NCBI RefSeq assembly: GCF_003449035.1
Contig: NZ_QRGB01000001.1
Span: 2,170,001 to 2,234,000, forward strand
Reading direction: 5' to 3'
Origin: Pedobacter indicus
GTDB lineage: Bacteria; Bacteroidota; Bacteroidia; Sphingobacteriales; Sphingobacteriaceae
DNA length: 64,000 bases
Shown here: positions 9,415 to 18,831 of the stretch, piece after piece
Layout: every line of letters begins with the position of its first letter
How positions within the stretch are numbered: position 1 is the stretch's first letter
Made by a program: the position numbers and the translations under genes
The notes under the pieces: model-generated
What the model was told of the DNA's origin: nothing
Database searches by the model: none
Seen by the model: only the letters and a program-made list of their open reading frames with translations

Positions 9415-10515
9415 ATGAAAAGAACGAATCTATATTTTTTAATCGTCAGCATTTTGATCGGTATCTCTTCCTGTTCAAAGGACAAGGGGTATTATAACCC
9501 GCCGATACTGAATAAAGATTTCCAAGGGAGTATTTATGATTATTTGAAGAGCAAACCCGGTGTCTATGATTCATTGTTGATAGCGGTAGATAGATTGGGT
9601 TTGGAGTCTACGTTAAGAGATAGCAATGTAACATTATTTGCACTTACAAATCCGAGTTTTCAATTGGCGGTCACCAATTTAAATAACCTTTACGCTCTTT
9701 CTGAAAAACCATTAGAGTATATCAGGACGGTGGATTACGATCAGTTGGATACGATGGTGACTCAATATATCATTAAGGGAAGTTATCCGGCAGACAGCCT
9801 TCGCCATCAAGATGGTTTGGCTCTTCAAGGGGTGAAATATAAATATCCGATGCATGCGAAGGTTATCAAATCTACTTCTTCCGGTTATATTGAAGGTGGG
9901 CCAGAGTTGATCCAATTGAGTGATACGAAAAGAAGTCAGTTTACACGCGACTGGATTGGTACCTCAACTGCGTCTATTAATATTCAAACTGGAAATGGAG
10001 TTGTCCATGTGATTAGTCCAGATCACGTTTTTGGTTTCGAAGACTTCATCACGCGTCTGACATTCAATCCGCCACCGCCTAACCTATTTAAACTCTATGG
10101 AGGCACCTATACGGTGTCACGGGAAAGTGGGGGCGGCCCCAATGGCGTAGAGGGATCTATGAATTCGATTGACGGGAACCCGGAGACTAAATTCTTGGTG
10201 GGATGGAATCCAAGTAATGTCACGTTAACCTTTGAGTTGTCGGAAGCAGTTATCGCTGGTGCTTATACCATTACTTCTGCAAATGACGCTCCAGATAGAG
10301 ACCCTGCAGACTGGAATTTACAGGGCTCTGTAGATGGCGAAACGTGGATTGCTTTGGATAGCAAGAGTAATCAGTCATTTGAAGAACGTTTCCAGCAAAA
10401 GGTTTTCTTCTTCCCTAATACGATTGCTTATAAGTTCTACAGACTGAACATTACGAGAAATAATGGAAGTGATGGGATGCAGTTTGCTGACTGGACTGTG
10501 AATTTTAGAAAATAG
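9415..10515 (+). CDS. Fasciclin-domain lipoprotein with C-terminal discoidin-like domain
   Basis: A 366-residue lipoprotein (lipobox ISSC, Cys20). Residues about 35-205 resemble a FAS1 fasciclin fold: GSIYDYLKSKPGVYDSLL, then SNVTLFALTNPSFQ, and the closing NGVVHVISPDHVFGFEDF. Residues about 225-366 resemble an F5/8 type C (discoidin) beta sandwich, with SANDAPDRDPADWNLQGS and YKFYRLNITRNNG. Both folds bind other proteins or glycans and neither is an enzyme, so a surface adhesion or ligand-presentation role is inferred. A very similar discoidin-like segment ends the PKD lipoprotein at 22045-23097, and a second fasciclin protein is at 16404-17135, so modules are repeated within the operon. Confidence 0.82.
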   Translation: MKRTNLYFLIVSILIGISSCSKDKGYYNPPILNKDFQGSIYDYLKSKPGVYDSLLIAVDRLGLESTLRDSNVTLFALTNPSFQLAVTNLNNLYALSEKPLEYIRTVDYDQLDTMVTQYIIKGSYPADSLRHQDGLALQGVKYKYPMHAKVIKSTSSGYIEGGPELIQLSDTKRSQFTRDWIGTSTASINIQTGNGVVHVISPDHVFGFEDFITRLTFNPPPPNLFKLYGGTYTVSRESGGGPNGVEGSMNSIDGNPETKFLVGWNPSNVTLTFELSEAVIAGAYTITSANDAPDRDPADWNLQGSVDGETWIALDSKSNQSFEERFQQKVFFFPNTIAYKFYRLNITRNNGSDGMQFADWTVNFRK

Positions 10516-10519
10516 CTGA

Positions 10520-11650
10520 ATGTTTAATGTTATGTATAGATTAAATAGAAATATAAAACAAAAGTTGAGTTCGCTTTTTAAACTCACTTTTTTGATTGCT
10601 ATGTGCTTATTGCTTTTCTCTGGATGCAAAAAACTTTATAACCTCCCGGATGAGAAGGAATACTTGAGCGGAAAAATCGACTATAGTAATAAAATTATAG
10701 AGCCAGTAATAGGTAGATGGAACTTGCATGGTGGGATCAACATCGATAATTCAAGTTTGCCATTAAAATTTGAGATAGTCAACGCTCGTTATGGCGACGG
10801 GCGACCCGTAACAGACATTTTCCAAGTAAGGCCTACTTATGTATGGATAGCCGCATATGATGGACTTGAAACGAGCCTCGAAGAGATTGAGGCTAAGCGA
10901 AAAATAGAAGATCATCCCATTTTCGAAGTTAGAGAATCTGGAGAATTCATCCTGTGGCCATCGGCTACCAATGAACTGCTTGAGCCGCGTCCTTCAGATA
11001 GCAGTAACCTGGCACAAGACACTCGTTTTTTTGACTTGAAGATAAGTAATACGGGTGGCGAGATCATTTTGAAAGATTTTCAGTTGAGACCTTGGCGGGA
11101 GCGAGAATACTATCCTGATAATGATATAAATCACTATACAGGTGAAGTTCGACGCGATCCGAGAGACCCTTTTAATCCGAATAGGCGTGATTATATCAGA
11201 CCGTGGTTAGATAATGTCATAGGTGCAAACACACTAAAGTCACTCGTTAGCAACGATGATAAAAAAGATGCCGTTGTTTACATACGTCGTTTTGAAGGGG
11301 GGAACGGACATAACCTTCGCTTTAAGGTATTGGATACAGATAGTGTACCAATGAACCCAGCATTATTCAATGAAACTAAGTGGGAGGAAATGGTTCATGG
11401 GTTTAATATGGAGATTACGGACGAATATGTCCAGTATGATGTGGCTTATCCAATTCCTTTGGTGTCTGCATTGAATACAAAATACGCTAGCGGTGGAAAT
11501 GCTCATGCTAATATTCGCTATTCACGGAGAGGGTTTGGAGGCGATTTGACAACGGGCGCTTTTGGTGTGGATTTTCGGATTTACCGTCCGGGCGACTGGG
11601 AAATTGTATTCCATTTTAAGAACGATAACCCAAAGTTTGAGGATGAATAA
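10520..11650 (+). CDS. DUF5007-type surface lipoprotein
   Basis: A 376-residue lipoprotein with a long basic N-terminus and lipobox LLFSGC (Cys36); ATG 10532 is an alternative start that shortens the signal peptide by four residues. The rest matches what I recall of DUF5007, a Bacteroidota-only family of about this length next to SusC/SusD genes. No catalytic motif is visible. The protein is rich in charged and aromatic residues (RPWREREYYPDNDINHYTGE) and its ending looks like beta strands (DFRIYRPGDWEIVFHFKN). It begins 4 bp after the fasciclin gene. The TAA at 11648-11650 lies 19 bp before the preferred start of the next SusC. Function unknown; the assignment to DUF5007 is from memory. Confidence 0.7.
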   Translation: MFNVMYRLNRNIKQKLSSLFKLTFLIAMCLLLFSGCKKLYNLPDEKEYLSGKIDYSNKIIEPVIGRWNLHGGINIDNSSLPLKFEIVNARYGDGRPVTDIFQVRPTYVWIAAYDGLETSLEEIEAKRKIEDHPIFEVRESGEFILWPSATNELLEPRPSDSSNLAQDTRFFDLKISNTGGEIILKDFQLRPWREREYYPDNDINHYTGEVRRDPRDPFNPNRRDYIRPWLDNVIGANTLKSLVSNDDKKDAVVYIRRFEGGNGHNLRFKVLDTDSVPMNPALFNETKWEEMVHGFNMEITDEYVQYDVAYPIPLVSALNTKYASGGNAHANIRYSRRGFGGDLTTGAFGVDFRIYRPGDWEIVFHFKNDNPKFEDE

Positions 11651-11669
11651 TTATCATTTAAAGTTTTCT

Positions 11670-14600
11670 ATGATGAAAAGATACCTAGTTATCATAATGT
11701 TATTGCTAGCCATCGACCCGATAGGGATCCTTGCGCAAGAAAGAGTCACGGTGTCAGGGGTGGTTACAGATGAATCTAACTTAAGTATTCCCGGCGCGAC
11801 AATATTGTCAGGTAACCCACTAAAGAGTATATCAAGTACAAATAATAATGGAGAGTTTAGGGTATCTGTAGAAGATAATGCAACCTTGGTGTTTCGCTTT
11901 ATTGGTTTTATTGAAAAAAGAGTGACCCTTAAACGTGGACAGACAACATTGACCGTTCGTATGGCCGAAGATGTTAACGAAATGGAAGCGGTGGTTGTTA
12001 GAGGGTATGTTACACGTTCTAAAGAATTAAGCACCGGATCTTCTTATAGTATTAGTGGAGATAGAGTGCAGGACGTCCCTGTTGCGAATATCGAGCAATT
12101 ATTGCAAGGTAAAGTACCGGGGCTGAATATTCAGGTTAATACGGGAGCACCGGGTTTTAGAGGATCGACATCAATACGGGGCTTATCTTCATTGTCGATT
12201 ACAGGGCAAGGGAGTTCTTCTTTTTTACAACCAACATCACCTTTATATGTGATTGACGGAGTGCCTATGGACGCAGATCAAGCCTCTGAATTTGGGTTCC
12301 AACAACAGGGACCAGGTGTTAGTCCGGTTTCGATGATCCCTCAGGAGGATATTGAAAGCATTGAGATTTTAAAGGATGCACAAGCTACGTCGTTATATGG
12401 ATCTAGAGCAGCTTATGGAGTAATCATTATTACTACCAAACGTGGAAATTCAGAAGTGCCAAGAATTCGCTACACACAGAACACATTTATGCAAAGACCT
12501 CCTAAGCTGCGTGAAACACTAGGTGGGAATTTAGAGAGACGCTTGAAAATCAAGCAAATTCTGGAAAATGCACTAACAGATGAGGAAATCCGTAGAATAT
12601 CGAGTACTCCGTTCCTTTCAGACAGTTTAAATGCCTTTTTTAATAATTCAACGAATTGGCAGGATGTTTTTTACCGCACCACTTATAATCAAACACATAA
12701 CCTAGCTATTGATGGTGGGGATCCGAAGTTTAATTACAAAGCCAACCTGAATTACTATTCTGAGAAAGGCGTGATCCGGAATACCGGTTTCGATAGGTAT
12801 AATCTGACGATGCGGATGGAATATCAACCGAACGAAAAATTTAAAATTGTAGGATCAGTCTTCGGAGGTATAGGTAAGCAGAATAAAGGTGAAGGGGTAG
12901 GTCTGTTTCAAACCGGTGTTGCTAATAATGGTATGGCTTCCACTTTGTTACCCGGTCCTTCCTTCTTTCAGTCGTCAGGTGGGGTGGTTGCGGCTTTGGA
13001 AACAGATAATCAGAACAGTGCAAGGGACATTCGAACCAATGTGGAGGCAAGTTATATGTTTATTCCAGGGTTGCGAGCTTCAACAAACCTAAGTTATGAC
13101 TTTAATTCAGATACGGAAGACACCTTTACTCCGGCTGCGGCAAATGGTCAATTCGCCAAGGTGTATTCGTTCAATGGGCGGAATGACCGTCTATACAATC
13201 GGAGTGCAATCACCTATGCGAAAACCTTTAATGAAGATCATAATTTATTCATCAACACTTTTAATGAGGTGTATATCGAAAGCAGGCAACATTCGATGAC
13301 GCGGCAAGAAAGAACGCCTAACGATCAATTTCAGGGTCCTTTGGGTTTTGACGCCTATTATTCGCGTGGCGGGGGTATTCATCAAAACTTTAGAGATTTT
13401 CGTTCTGCGTCTTATGCTGCTGCAGCTTCTTACGATTACAAAAAGAAATACGTGGTCGACTTGTCCTATCGCCTAGACGGAACCTCGGGTAGCGGTATTG
13501 ATAATCCTTATTCAAAAAACCCAGCGGTTGGATTGAGGTGGAATTTTCACCATGAAAAATTTCTAGAGAAGTTCGATTGGTTGGATTATGGAGCTTTTCG
13601 TTTAAGTTGGGGAATGAATATTAATCCCAATTCATCATTGGTGGATATTTATGGACAGTATAATATAAACGGGAGATATAATGGTGGACAAGGTATCGGG
13701 ATTGATTTTAACTTGATTCCTAACCCGACCCTGAAGCCAACAACCACTACCCAGTATAATTTTGGTTTTGATATCGGACTCTTTAATGGATTGGCTAATC
13801 TGAACTATGATACCTATTACAAAAGTGTCGAAAATATGATAATCGATCGCTACTTGTCGAATGTTTCAGGGTTCAATGTGCTGAAGAGTAACGACGCGAG
13901 TATTGTAAACTACGGACATGAATTGGCGTTGACATTCAATCCTATCCGACAAGGTGATTTCACTTGGCAATTGTCTTTTAATGGAGCCATTAATAACGAC
14001 GTTTTGACCAAACTGCCCGATGAATATAATGGACAGATGATCCGGTGGGACGGTGACCAAAATTATTTACAACATACTGTCTTTAGGGTTGGAACCAACA
14101 CGCTTTCCAATTTTTTACGGATTAACGAAGGGGTTTATTCTACTGACGCAGATGTGCCGGTTGACCCTGTGACAGGTTTACCCTATTTAACGGGAGGCAG
14201 ATTTTTTGAAGCCGGAGATCCCATTTTTAAAGACTTAAATGGTGATTACGTTTTAGATAGCAGAGATTATCAAATAACAGGTAATTCCCAGCCTAAATTT
14301 GTCGGAGGTATCGCGACGAATGTAGGATACAAAAATTTTAGGTTGGATGTATACATGTCCTATACTGCAAAACGTACCATTTTAAATAATGCTTTAGCGG
14401 ATCGGTTGAAGTTAATGCGTGACCCTTTTGGTGATCGTGCTGTCGTGCCATTGGATGACTTGGACATGTGGATGGCACCCGGAGACGTTGCCAAATATCC
14501 TTATGCCTATGATTTTACACGGTTCGATAATATTCAACCTTTTAGGGCGGATCAAACTTTATGGCAAGAGGATGGCAGTTACTTAAAGCTGAATAGTGTT

Positions 14601-14804
14601 ACGTTAAGTTACATGTTTGATAAGAGGTTGGCGCGCCTGGTGGGACTGAATAGTATTCGGGTACACTTATCGGCAGAGAACCTTCATACCTTTTCGAGGT
14701 ATACCGGGCCAAATCCTGAAAACGTAACGAGTATGGGAAGAGATGCTTCTGGTGGCTACCCCGTGCCACGTAAATATAATATTGGTTTAAATATTGAATT
14801 TTAA
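11670..14804 (+). CDS. SusC-like TonB-dependent receptor, second of the surface operon
   Basis: A 1044-residue transporter of normal SusC length. The frame is open from 11562, inside the preceding gene; ATG 11670 is chosen because MMKRYLVIIMLLLAIDPIG gives a proper signal peptide cut near ILAQE, though ATG 11643 would also work. A carboxypeptidase-regulatory-like domain (VSGVVTDESNLSIPGATIL, about residues 25-100) is followed by a TonB-box-like stretch (MEAVVVRGYV), the plug (VANIEQLLQGKVPGLNIQ, LYVIDGVPMDAD, IEILKDAQATSLYGSRAAYG) and the barrel, ending VPRKYNIGLNIEF. Its SusD starts 11 bp downstream. A second transporter pair in one operon implies two ligands or two related importers sharing the accessory lipoproteins. 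Confidence 0.93.
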   Translation: MMKRYLVIIMLLLAIDPIGILAQERVTVSGVVTDESNLSIPGATILSGNPLKSISSTNNNGEFRVSVEDNATLVFRFIGFIEKRVTLKRGQTTLTVRMAEDVNEMEAVVVRGYVTRSKELSTGSSYSISGDRVQDVPVANIEQLLQGKVPGLNIQVNTGAPGFRGSTSIRGLSSLSITGQGSSSFLQPTSPLYVIDGVPMDADQASEFGFQQQGPGVSPVSMIPQEDIESIEILKDAQATSLYGSRAAYGVIIITTKRGNSEVPRIRYTQNTFMQRPPKLRETLGGNLERRLKIKQILENALTDEEIRRISSTPFLSDSLNAFFNNSTNWQDVFYRTTYNQTHNLAIDGGDPKFNYKANLNYYSEKGVIRNTGFDRYNLTMRMEYQPNEKFKIVGSVFGGIGKQNKGEGVGLFQTGVANNGMASTLLPGPSFFQSSGGVVAALETDNQNSARDIRTNVEASYMFIPGLRASTNLSYDFNSDTEDTFTPAAANGQFAKVYSFNGRNDRLYNRSAITYAKTFNEDHNLFINTFNEVYIESRQHSMTRQERTPNDQFQGPLGFDAYYSRGGGIHQNFRDFRSASYAAAASYDYKKKYVVDLSYRLDGTSGSGIDNPYSKNPAVGLRWNFHHEKFLEKFDWLDYGAFRLSWGMNINPNSSLVDIYGQYNINGRYNGGQGIGIDFNLIPNPTLKPTTTTQYNFGFDIGLFNGLANLNYDTYYKSVENMIIDRYLSNVSGFNVLKSNDASIVNYGHELALTFNPIRQGDFTWQLSFNGAINNDVLTKLPDEYNGQMIRWDGDQNYLQHTVFRVGTNTLSNFLRINEGVYSTDADVPVDPVTGLPYLTGGRFFEAGDPIFKDLNGDYVLDSRDYQITGNSQPKFVGGIATNVGYKNFRLDVYMSYTAKRTILNNALADRLKLMRDPFGDRAVVPLDDLDMWMAPGDVAKYPYAYDFTRFDNIQPFRADQTLWQEDGSYLKLNSVTLSYMFDKRLARLVGLNSIRVHLSAENLHTFSRYTGPNPENVTSMGRDASGGYPVPRKYNIGLNIEF

Positions 14805-14815
14805 TAGGTCGATCG

Positions 14816-16381
14816 ATGAAAAAGAAGAGATTAATAACAGTTATTTTCCTCATGACAATGATAGGCGTGAGCTTGTCGGCATGTAGTGACTTTCTGAATG
14901 TAGTACCTAAGGACAGGCTCACCGGAAATAATTTTTATAAAGATAAAAATGACGTCGAAGCTAATTTGGTAAGCATTTATAGTAAGTTTTTTGAGAAAAT
15001 AAATCAAACGCATGTTATAGGATCGATTGGAGAGTATCGCTCGGGAGAAGTCATGGCATCAGAACAACACTTCCGCTATAATCAGGAAGGCCGGATGGTG
15101 GAGGCGTTAGGAAGGAATGATCTGTTGGACGCCATTAACAACGGCGCTTGGCGTGATCATTACCATCTGTGGGATATTACAAACTGGACTGGATACTTCC
15201 AAGTTATTCAGGGTACGAATATTCTGATTGAAAAGCTGGAAGAAGGTATCCCCAATCTTACTGATGCTGAAACACGACGCTATATTGCCGAAGCTACCTT
15301 TATTCGCTGTTTTACTTATTTCTGGATGGTGAGGCTATATGGTGATGTACCTTATTATACGAATGCATATCAATCTGATCCACTTGGACGAGAACCGATG
15401 GTTGAGGTCATTAACAAGTGTATTGAAGATATGAAAAGCCGGATGAACGATCTGCCGTGGACTTATACAGACCCTTCTTTAAAGGGCGCAAGAGGGAGTC
15501 GGGGAAGTGCAGTTGCGTTGCTGATGCATATGAACATGTGGAATGCGGGATTCGATGGAGGTAATCGTACGCAACATTATACTGAAACTGCAGAATTGGG
15601 GCAGGCATTAATCAATAGTCAGGCATATCGTCTTTTACCCTTGGAGCAATGGGAATTGGTAGTAAAAGGAAAATCAGACGAAAGCTTATTTGAATTTTTT
15701 AGGAGCATTAATTACGGTGACAATGTTAATCTCATTGCTCCAGTTGCCAACAATTTTCTGCGGTGGCCGTATAAGAACCCGAGATATGATCATCAAGTAA
15801 GCTTAACATATTATACGACTGAGTATATGACCAAGATATTTCCGGAGAACGATGCAGACCAGCGTAAAGAAACAATCGATAACAATGGTTGGTTTGGCGA
15901 TGTCTATGGAGGCGGTGTTTATTCAGGAGATGGGGAGTTTTTACTAGCAAAATTTGCACACAATATTCCCGACGCAGGTAATGAAAATATCAATCCTGAT
16001 AATACATTTCTAATATTTAGATATTCTGATGCAATTCTTTTACGTGCGGAAGCATTAGCAGAGCTAGGACGAGATCAGGAAGCTAGTGAGATGGTTAACA
16101 TGGTTCGAAATCGTGCAAAAGCAACACCTTATAGTGGACCGGGAGGAGATCATCTGAAAGATTACATCTATTTGGAACGTTGTCGAGAGCTTATCGGAGA
16201 AGGCCATCGTTATTTTGATTTGATTAGAACGGGGCGAATCATGAACAGTCAATGGGCAAGAAGAACATTAAATAGAGACCAGTACAATAGGCGTGCATGG
16301 ACTTGGCCGATTGATCGTTCAGCTCTAAACAACAACCCAAAGATGACATTGAATGAGTACTGGGAAACAATTGGAAATTAA
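14816..16381 (+). CDS. SusD/RagB family lipoprotein, partner of the second SusC
   Basis: A 521-residue lipoprotein with lipobox LSAC (Cys23). Conserved SusD segments: FLNVVPKDRLTGNNFY after the Cys, ATFIRCFTYFWMVRLYGDVPYY in the TPR region, AILLRAEALAELG, and LERCRELIGEGHRYFDLIRTG near the end, followed by WPIDRSAL and the end NEYWETIGN. It lies 11 bp after its SusC and 22 bp before a fasciclin gene, the same order as the first transporter pair of this operon, which suggests that the SusC-SusD-fasciclin block was duplicated. Confidence 0.94.
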   Translation: MKKKRLITVIFLMTMIGVSLSACSDFLNVVPKDRLTGNNFYKDKNDVEANLVSIYSKFFEKINQTHVIGSIGEYRSGEVMASEQHFRYNQEGRMVEALGRNDLLDAINNGAWRDHYHLWDITNWTGYFQVIQGTNILIEKLEEGIPNLTDAETRRYIAEATFIRCFTYFWMVRLYGDVPYYTNAYQSDPLGREPMVEVINKCIEDMKSRMNDLPWTYTDPSLKGARGSRGSAVALLMHMNMWNAGFDGGNRTQHYTETAELGQALINSQAYRLLPLEQWELVVKGKSDESLFEFFRSINYGDNVNLIAPVANNFLRWPYKNPRYDHQVSLTYYTTEYMTKIFPENDADQRKETIDNNGWFGDVYGGGVYSGDGEFLLAKFAHNIPDAGNENINPDNTFLIFRYSDAILLRAEALAELGRDQEASEMVNMVRNRAKATPYSGPGGDHLKDYIYLERCRELIGEGHRYFDLIRTGRIMNSQWARRTLNRDQYNRRAWTWPIDRSALNNNPKMTLNEYWETIGN

Positions 16382-16403
16382 AAGAGGCTTCATTAGGAAT
16401 ATT

Positions 16404-17135
16404 ATGAAAACATTAATGATACATAAATTTAGAAATCGCGTGTGGAAGCTAGTATTGATGCTTATGGTATTGTCTGCTTGCACAAAAGATGATTATTATG
16501 TAGAGGGCGGTGTAGCAAATGGTAGGTTTGATGGGTCAGTTTTGCAGTATCTGGAGTCAAAGCCTGTCGAGTTTGATTCTGTTGTTCAGATTGTCAAATT
16601 AGCCGGCCTGGATGATTATCTGACAACTGATGAATTGACTTTTTTTGCTCCAAGAGATGAAAATATCAAAGAGTTGATTGGTGCGCTCGATCGGGGTGGT
16701 TTAAATAGACGATTATATAACGAGGGTAAAGATACGGTTAAAGTATTAAGTGACGTCGATTCGTTAATATGGAGAAAGTATCTACAACGCCACATGTTCA
16801 GGGGAAAGAACAAATTGATGGATTATCCGCAAATTGATTTCGGACAACAAACCATATACCCTGGACAAACCTACTATTCCTATAATAATTCTGTTAGTAA
16901 TATTGGTGTGGTGTACAACGATGCCGGAGGTGTTAAGTATATGGGTTATAGACAGCTGCATATCTCATACATTCCAGATATATCCCGGCCAACGGCTGGT
17001 TGGCGGACGGTAAGAGTAGCCTCATCCGATATTGAGGCTGATAATGGAATTGTGCATGTACTGGATGTCAATGGTGGTGAGCTTGGTTTTGATCGAGGGG
17101 AAATCGAGAATGAAATTGCGGAAAGTAAACGATGA
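16404..17135 (+). CDS. Fasciclin-domain lipoprotein
   Basis: A 243-residue lipoprotein. The frame is open from ATG 16353 inside the SusD gene; ATG 16404 is preferred because the signal peptide then runs cleanly to lipobox VLSAC (Cys26). The mature part is a single FAS1-like domain: DGSVLQYLESKPVEFDSVVQ, ELTFFAPRDENIKELI, then the terminal strand DNGIVHVLDVNGGELGF. It is a paralogue of the N-terminal half of the protein at 9415-10515 (compare YLKSKPGVYDS with YLESKPVEFDS) but has no discoidin-like tail. FAS1 domains mediate adhesion or binding; role here inferred from family only. Confidence 0.82.
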   Translation: MKTLMIHKFRNRVWKLVLMLMVLSACTKDDYYVEGGVANGRFDGSVLQYLESKPVEFDSVVQIVKLAGLDDYLTTDELTFFAPRDENIKELIGALDRGGLNRRLYNEGKDTVKVLSDVDSLIWRKYLQRHMFRGKNKLMDYPQIDFGQQTIYPGQTYYSYNNSVSNIGVVYNDAGGVKYMGYRQLHISYIPDISRPTAGWRTVRVASSDIEADNGIVHVLDVNGGELGFDRGEIENEIAESKR

Positions 17136-17186
17136 TTGTATCAAGTCAACCTTCTTTAGTTTTTTAATAATAAGCGAATCTAAATT

Positions 17187-18812
17187 ATGAGAATCAGTAT
17201 TATAAGGATAGTTGCAATATTGGCATTGACTGCCATGCTTTTTCCAGCATGCACAAAAGAAGTTCAACACTTTGATGAACCGTATGGTGAAGGCAAAAGT
17301 CCGTTGGGTATAAAAATTAATACGACGCAAGTTCCAGTTCCAGAGAGAGGACTGCCAGGAATTGAAGTTACGATTAAGGCTACGGGATTGCTTGAATACA
17401 AAGATGAATTGATATTTCGGTTCAATGGAGAAGAGGCTATCGTAAAAAATGTTACAGATGATGAAATTACGGCAATTGTGCCAGACTATGCCAGTTCTGG
17501 GGTAACTTCAATATCGGTTGGTGACCAAGTTATATTTGGACCCATTTTTAAGGTAGATGGCTTGCTATCGGTAGATCCAACATTTCGAGCTGTTAATGGT
17601 TCAAATGGTGCGATCCATTATAGATATGAAACGGAGGATGGGAAAGTCTTTTTTGTTGGAGGTTTCACTGATTATGATAATAAAGCAATCATTCGTCCTA
17701 TAAACCGGATTGTGCGAACTTTCAAAGATGGTACCTACGACGCCAGTTTGAGGGCTGGCAGAGGGGCGAATGGCCATCTTAATCGGATTTTACCCTTTCA
17801 GGGAAAATACTTGATTGCGGGGTTCTTTAATGGTTATGATCAACGTACTGAGAATATTAGTAGTTTAACTATGCTGAATAGTAACGGAAGTATTGATACA
17901 ATGGGTATTAATACATTCAGAAGGCCTGACCAGACCGATACCATTAAATATTTCCCAAGATTTAATGGTGGGGTAAATGGAGGTATTGGGCAACTTTATG
18001 AACATCAAGGTAAAATCTTGATTGCGGGTGACTTTAGATATTATATAAGCCGCCAATATGATAAGCCTAATAAATATGAGACGAGAGACTCCGTGATTTT
18101 AGATAGTACAGAGATTAGACAAATCGCACGCCTGAACCAAGACGCTACTTTAGATAAGACCTATCGGTTTGATGCATCTACCAATACGGGTTTGCCGGGG
18201 GGAAATGGTCGGATCAATACTTTACTTCATACTGAGGGTGTTCATAAGGATAAACTACTGGTTTATGGCGAATTCACCACATTTGACAATACCACTGCAG
18301 GGCGAATTACCAGGTTGACGGCCGACGGGAGTATCGATCCGACATTTAATGTAGGTGGAACTGGTGCAGATTACCGAATTAATAATGTCACGTATAATCC
18401 ATTAACCAATAAATATTTAATAGTCGGAAATTTTAAATCCTACAACGGGAAAGCAGTCGCATGGCTTGCGTTACTGAATGACGATGGGACATTAGATGAA
18501 ACCTTTAAAGCGGGGCAAGTTGAAGGTGGAGGAATTAATGAGGCGAAACAACTAAGTACCGGACTCATAGTCGCGTCAGGTAATTTCAAAACCTATGAGG
18601 GGGTCGCCAGAAATGGTTTTATGATTTTGGATAGTACAGGAAAATTGGCTCCCGGATATAATTCTACTGGTGAATTTAATGGATGGCTAGCAGATGTTAT
18701 CGAAATGGAAACAGAAGACAGGCGTAAAGCTCTTTTGCTAATCGGTGGGTTTAACCGCTTTGATGGTGAACCAGTAAATAATATACTGCGTTTGGTGATT
18801 AATGAACAATAG
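17187..18812 (+). CDS. DUF5008-type lipoprotein with C-terminal delta-60 (DUF5122) beta-propeller
   Basis: A 541-residue lipoprotein (lipobox LFPAC, Cys22). Residues about 30-130 form an IPT/TIG-like beta sandwich of the DUF5008 kind (PGIEVTIKATGLLEYKDELIFRFNG). From about 140 to the end, repeats of the delta-60/DUF5122 type recur: ADGSIDPTFNVGGTGADYRI, KYLIVGNFKSYNG, DDGTLDETFKAGQ and LLIGGFNRFDGEP each carry the DGTLDxTF and GxFxxY/FxG pattern, consistent with a beta-propeller. Propellers of this kind are binding scaffolds; no catalytic residues are seen. It lies 51 bp after the fasciclin gene and 19 bp before the DUF4983 gene. Likely surface-exposed through its lipid anchor. Confidence 0.8.
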   Translation: MRISIIRIVAILALTAMLFPACTKEVQHFDEPYGEGKSPLGIKINTTQVPVPERGLPGIEVTIKATGLLEYKDELIFRFNGEEAIVKNVTDDEITAIVPDYASSGVTSISVGDQVIFGPIFKVDGLLSVDPTFRAVNGSNGAIHYRYETEDGKVFFVGGFTDYDNKAIIRPINRIVRTFKDGTYDASLRAGRGANGHLNRILPFQGKYLIAGFFNGYDQRTENISSLTMLNSNGSIDTMGINTFRRPDQTDTIKYFPRFNGGVNGGIGQLYEHQGKILIAGDFRYYISRQYDKPNKYETRDSVILDSTEIRQIARLNQDATLDKTYRFDASTNTGLPGGNGRINTLLHTEGVHKDKLLVYGEFTTFDNTTAGRITRLTADGSIDPTFNVGGTGADYRINNVTYNPLTNKYLIVGNFKSYNGKAVAWLALLNDDGTLDETFKAGQVEGGGINEAKQLSTGLIVASGNFKTYEGVARNGFMILDSTGKLAPGYNSTGEFNGWLADVIEMETEDRRKALLLIGGFNRFDGEPVNNILRLVINEQ

Positions 18813-18831
18813 CATTGTAAATAAATAAATT

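Noticed and set aside
11562-11669. Upstream start for the second SusC
   Set aside because: The added residues lie inside the DUF5007 gene in another frame and would hide the signal peptide.
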